Source: Chloroflexota bacterium (GTDB lineage Bacteria > Chloroflexota > Dehalococcoidia > SM23-28-2 > RBG-16-64-32). From it: a stretch of DNA of 6,725 nucleotides. The notes under the pieces are model-generated. The model worked only from the letters and a program-made list of their open reading frames with translations, did not search any database and was not told the DNA's origin. Position numbers and translations under genes: made by a program. Location of the stretch: NCBI GenBank assembly GCA_016190405.1, contig JACPQO010000259.1:1-6725 (forward strand), in the 5' to 3' direction. Positions 5,733 to 6,725 of this stretch are shown here, one piece after another (within the stretch, counting starts at the first letter, position 1; each line of letters starts with the position of its first letter).

Positions 5733-5800
5733 AGCATTGGAGCAATGGAGCATTGGAGCATGAGGGGCGGCTGCTCTATTGCTCGATTGTTCCATTGTTC
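5732..5800. repeat. Octamer array hairpin A between the convergent VTT gene and tRNA-Ser
   Basis: Four contiguous 8-nt units of the type GAGCAWTG (5732-5763, the last degenerate) are followed by a 5-nt spacer and four 8-nt units of the complementary type YATTGYTC (5769-5800, the first degenerate). The two halves can pair as an imperfect stem of about 30 bp. The array begins on the last base of the VTT stop codon and ends 28 nt before the tRNA 3' end, so it could act as a two-way transcription barrier. Neither side has a long T run. Confidence 0.75.
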
Positions 5801-5828
5801 TGGAGTGTGGAGGGAGGAGGGGAAGCGC

Positions 5829-5921
5829 TGGCGGAGGGAGTGGGATTCGAACCCACGAGGGAGCTATACACCCCCTACCCGCTTAGCAGGCGGGCGCACT
5901 CGGCCACTATGCGATCCCTCC
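5829..5921 (-). tRNA. trnS-GCU: tRNA-Ser(GCU), CCA encoded
   Basis: Read on the minus strand, the acceptor arm GGAGGGA pairs with TCCCTCC, with discriminator G and a genomically encoded CCA (5829-5831). The anticodon stem CCCGC/GCGGG encloses the loop CTGCTAA, giving anticodon GCU (5885-5887), which reads serine AGC and AGU codons. The T arm is GTGGG-TTCGAAT-CCCAC. The long variable arm (GGGGG...CTCCC) is the class II feature expected for tRNA-Ser. Because position 36 is U, this tRNA should not be a MiaB substrate. The gene stands alone between two octamer-array hairpins. Confidence 0.97.
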
Positions 5922-5935
5922 GCGCGGCCAAGGTT

Positions 5936-5941
5936 AGTATA
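5936..5941 (-). promoter_or_regulatory. -10 element of the tRNA-Ser gene
   Basis: TATACT on the minus strand lies 14 nt before the first base of the mature tRNA. The -35 region at 16-19 nt spacing falls entirely within the octamer array at 5943-6021 and has no good match (TTGGTT at 19 nt is the best). The repeat therefore supplies the upstream half of this promoter. Confidence 0.45.
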
Positions 5942-5942
5942 G

Positions 5943-6021
5943 CAAACCAGCAAACCGGCAAACCAACGAACCAGGCCGGCAGTCCGGACTTGGTTTGCTG
6001 GTTCAGGGGTTTGTTGGTTCG
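5943..6021. repeat. Octamer array hairpin B between tRNA-Ser and the ferredoxin-like gene
   Basis: Four contiguous 8-nt units of consensus CRAACCRG (5943-5974) are followed by a 15-nt spacer containing GCCGGC and the start of the palindrome AGTCCGGACT. Four 8-nt units of the complementary type YKGGTTYG (5990-6021) complete it. The arms pair imperfectly in register. The array begins one base from the tRNA -10 and ends 24 nt from the stop of the iron-sulfur protein gene. It has the same 4 x 8 / spacer / 4 x 8 plan as the array at 5732-5800 but a different unit sequence. Confidence 0.75.
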
Positions 6022-6045
6022 GGGAGCGGGGAGGTGCAGGGAGGC

Positions 6046-6528
6046 CTAGCTCGCCGCCGTCTCTACCAGCTCCACCGGCGCGTAGATGCGCTTCTTGAGG
6101 GCGTCCCGCGGCGGGTCGATGTAGATGGCGTTCCAGCCGCAGGCCTGCTCGCACAGGCGGCAGCCGGTGCAGCGCTTCTCGATGACCTTGGCCACGCCGA
6201 AGAAATCGCCCACGCGCTCGCCGGAGGTGTCCAGCTCCAGGGCGTCGAAGGGGCAGATGTTGATGCACAGCTCGCAACCGGAGCCGATGCAGTTCTCCTC
6301 GATGACGATCGCCTTGGGCCACTCGCGGCGGGGGAAGCCCTTGGAGATGTCATCGTGCTCGTCGGCGATGCACTCCACGGGGCAGACGACGCCGCAGGCC
6401 CCGCAGTCGATGCACAGCTCGGGGTCGATGATGTGTAGCTCGTTGCGGACCCCGGAGATGGCGTCGGTAGGGCAGCGCTTGGTGCAGGCGGTACAGCCGA
6501 TGCAGGTGTCGAGGATCTTGTACGCCAT
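6046..6528 (-). CDS. Ferredoxin-like protein with four [4Fe-4S] motifs
   Basis: The 160-residue product carries four cysteine motifs: C9/C12/C15/C19-P, C39/C42/C45/C49-P, C80-x4-C85-x2-C88-x3-C92-P, and C120/C123/C126/C130-G. Motifs 1 and 2 are canonical bacterial ferredoxin clusters. Motif 3 has an enlarged first gap (CIGSGC), and motif 4 lacks the usual proline. It should be a cytoplasmic electron carrier or an electron-transfer subunit of an oxidoreductase, but no catalytic partner gene is adjacent, so the partner is unknown. ATG 6528 is chosen because GAGG lies 9 nt upstream and a perfect TATAAT at 6550-6555; a longer frame from 6615 would include the promoter. C53 is an extra cysteine close to cluster 2. 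No signal peptide or Tat motif is seen. Confidence 0.85.
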   Translation of the reverse strand: MAYKILDTCIGCTACTKRCPTDAISGVRNELHIIDPELCIDCGACGVVCPVECIADEHDDISKGFPRREWPKAIVIEENCIGSGCELCINICPFDALELDTSGERVGDFFGVAKVIEKRCTGCRLCEQACGWNAIYIDPPRDALKKRIYAPVELVETAAS

Positions 6529-6549
6529 AGAGTTTGCCTCGCCGCGCCG

Positions 6550-6579
6550 ATTATAACGCTTCGGGGCCGGGTCAGTCCA
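6550..6579 (-). promoter_or_regulatory. Promoter of the four-cluster ferredoxin gene
   Basis: On the minus strand, a perfect TATAAT (6550-6555) is preceded at 18 nt by TGGACT (6574-6579, 4 of 6 matches to TTGACA). Transcription would start near 6542, leaving about 14 nt of leader containing the GAGG ribosome site. This fixes the start of the gene at 6528. Confidence 0.6.
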
Positions 6580-6587
6580 GGCGATAT

Positions 6588-6623
6588 GGCCACTTTGGTA
6601 AGTGGAAGGTTGCAAAAGTGGCC
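6588..6623. repeat. Dyad between the right-edge gene and the ferredoxin promoter
   Basis: GGCCACTTT (6588-6596) and AAAGTGGCC (6615-6623) form a perfect 9-bp inverted repeat around 18 nt. Inside it AAGTGG (6600-6605) can pair with the overlapping CCACTT (6590-6595), giving a competing 6-bp stem. It lies 8 nt downstream of the stop of the right-edge gene and 8 nt upstream of the ferredoxin -35. It could be a terminator without a T run or an operator. Confidence 0.45.
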
Positions 6624-6630
6624 CGGCTCC

Positions 6631-6725
6631 CTAAGGCAGGTCTATGGCGAAGAGGTCATTGCTCGCCAGCCCGAGGGCGCTGCCGTCGAAGAAAAGGGTA
6701 AATGACGAGCACGAGGTGTTCGTGC
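6631..6725 (-). CDS. C-terminal end of an unidentified protein (cut by window edge)
   Basis: From the window edge, a minus-strand frame runs for 31 codons to TAG at 6631-6633 and reads ...SFTLFFDGSALGLASNDLFAIDLP. The FDGSALGL...NDLFAIDL pattern resembles beta-strand repeats seen in some secreted or surface proteins, which would match the exported protein at the left edge, but 31 residues are too few to name a family. Reading direction is supported by the codon pattern and by the dyad just after the stop. Confidence 0.45.
   Translation of the reverse strand, partial: TNTSCSSFTLFFDGSALGLASNDLFAIDLP

Noticed and set aside
5774..5803. Classic intrinsic terminator after the VTT gene
   Set aside because: The stem is long but imperfect and neither strand has a T run after it, so it is described as a repeat hairpin with possible terminator function only.
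5943..6021. CRISPR-like repeat array
   Set aside because: The units are 8 nt, contiguous and inverted in two halves. There are no unique spacers of 25-40 nt and no cas genes.
5117..6049. Plus-strand open frame of 310 codons across the VTT gene and tRNA
   Set aside because: It is an off-frame reading that runs through the VTT gene, both octamer arrays and the antisense of the tRNA; the residues are repeat-derived and low-complexity.
6529..6615. Longer start for the ferredoxin-like protein
   Set aside because: It would include the TATAAT/TGGACT promoter and lacks a ribosome site, whereas ATG 6528 has GAGG at 9 nt and begins at the ferredoxin motif.

Overview
The window is GC-rich, densely packed bacterial DNA. 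Gene content and style (short GC-rich intergenic gaps, probable leaderless starts, a cohesin-type secreted protein, a VTT/DedA membrane protein, a ClC protein with CBS and TrkA-C tails, a poly-[4Fe-4S] protein) would fit an uncultivated Chloroflexota lineage such as a Dehalococcoidia relative. This placement is inference: there is no rRNA or marker phylogeny to settle it.

Layout, left to right. (1) 1-462, minus: N-terminal part of an exported cohesin-like protein, with a clear sigma70-type promoter, a palindrome beside the -35 and a possible 7-residue leader ORF. (2) 640-1365, minus: NrtR-type regulator (degenerate Nudix domain plus winged helix). (3) 1446-2837, minus: miaB, a tRNA methylthiotransferase whose C-terminal TRAM region is crowded with repeat DNA (heptanucleotide array, C8 tract, 26-bp perfect palindrome, hairpin over the stop codon). 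(4) 2900-4930, minus: ClC-family anion transporter/channel with cytoplasmic CBS and TrkA-C domains. (5) 5031-5732, plus: VTT/DedA membrane protein, divergent from the ClC gene across a 100-bp promoter region. (6) 5829-5921, minus: tRNA-Ser(GCU) with encoded CCA, flanked on both sides by hairpin-forming repeats of the same design (four 8-nt units, a spacer, four inverted 8-nt units). (7) 6046-6528, minus: a 160-residue protein with four [4Fe-4S] motifs. (8) 6631-6725, minus: C-terminal end of a protein cut by the window edge.

The genes do not form one pathway. They are a set of single-gene transcription units covering secretion/surface, NAD- or ADP-ribose-responsive regulation, tRNA modification, anion and membrane physiology, translation and electron transfer. 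Several genes have a -10 element placed so that the transcript would begin at or within a few bases of the start codon, suggesting frequent leaderless mRNAs.

The most unusual content is the repeat DNA rather than a new enzyme system: short-period arrays built on RAACCAG or GAGCAWTG cores, arranged as inverted sets around the tRNA gene and, as a heptamer, inside a conserved tRNA-modification gene. No CRISPR array, intact mobile element, rRNA or riboswitch was recognised. No intergenic stretch exceeds 300 bases.
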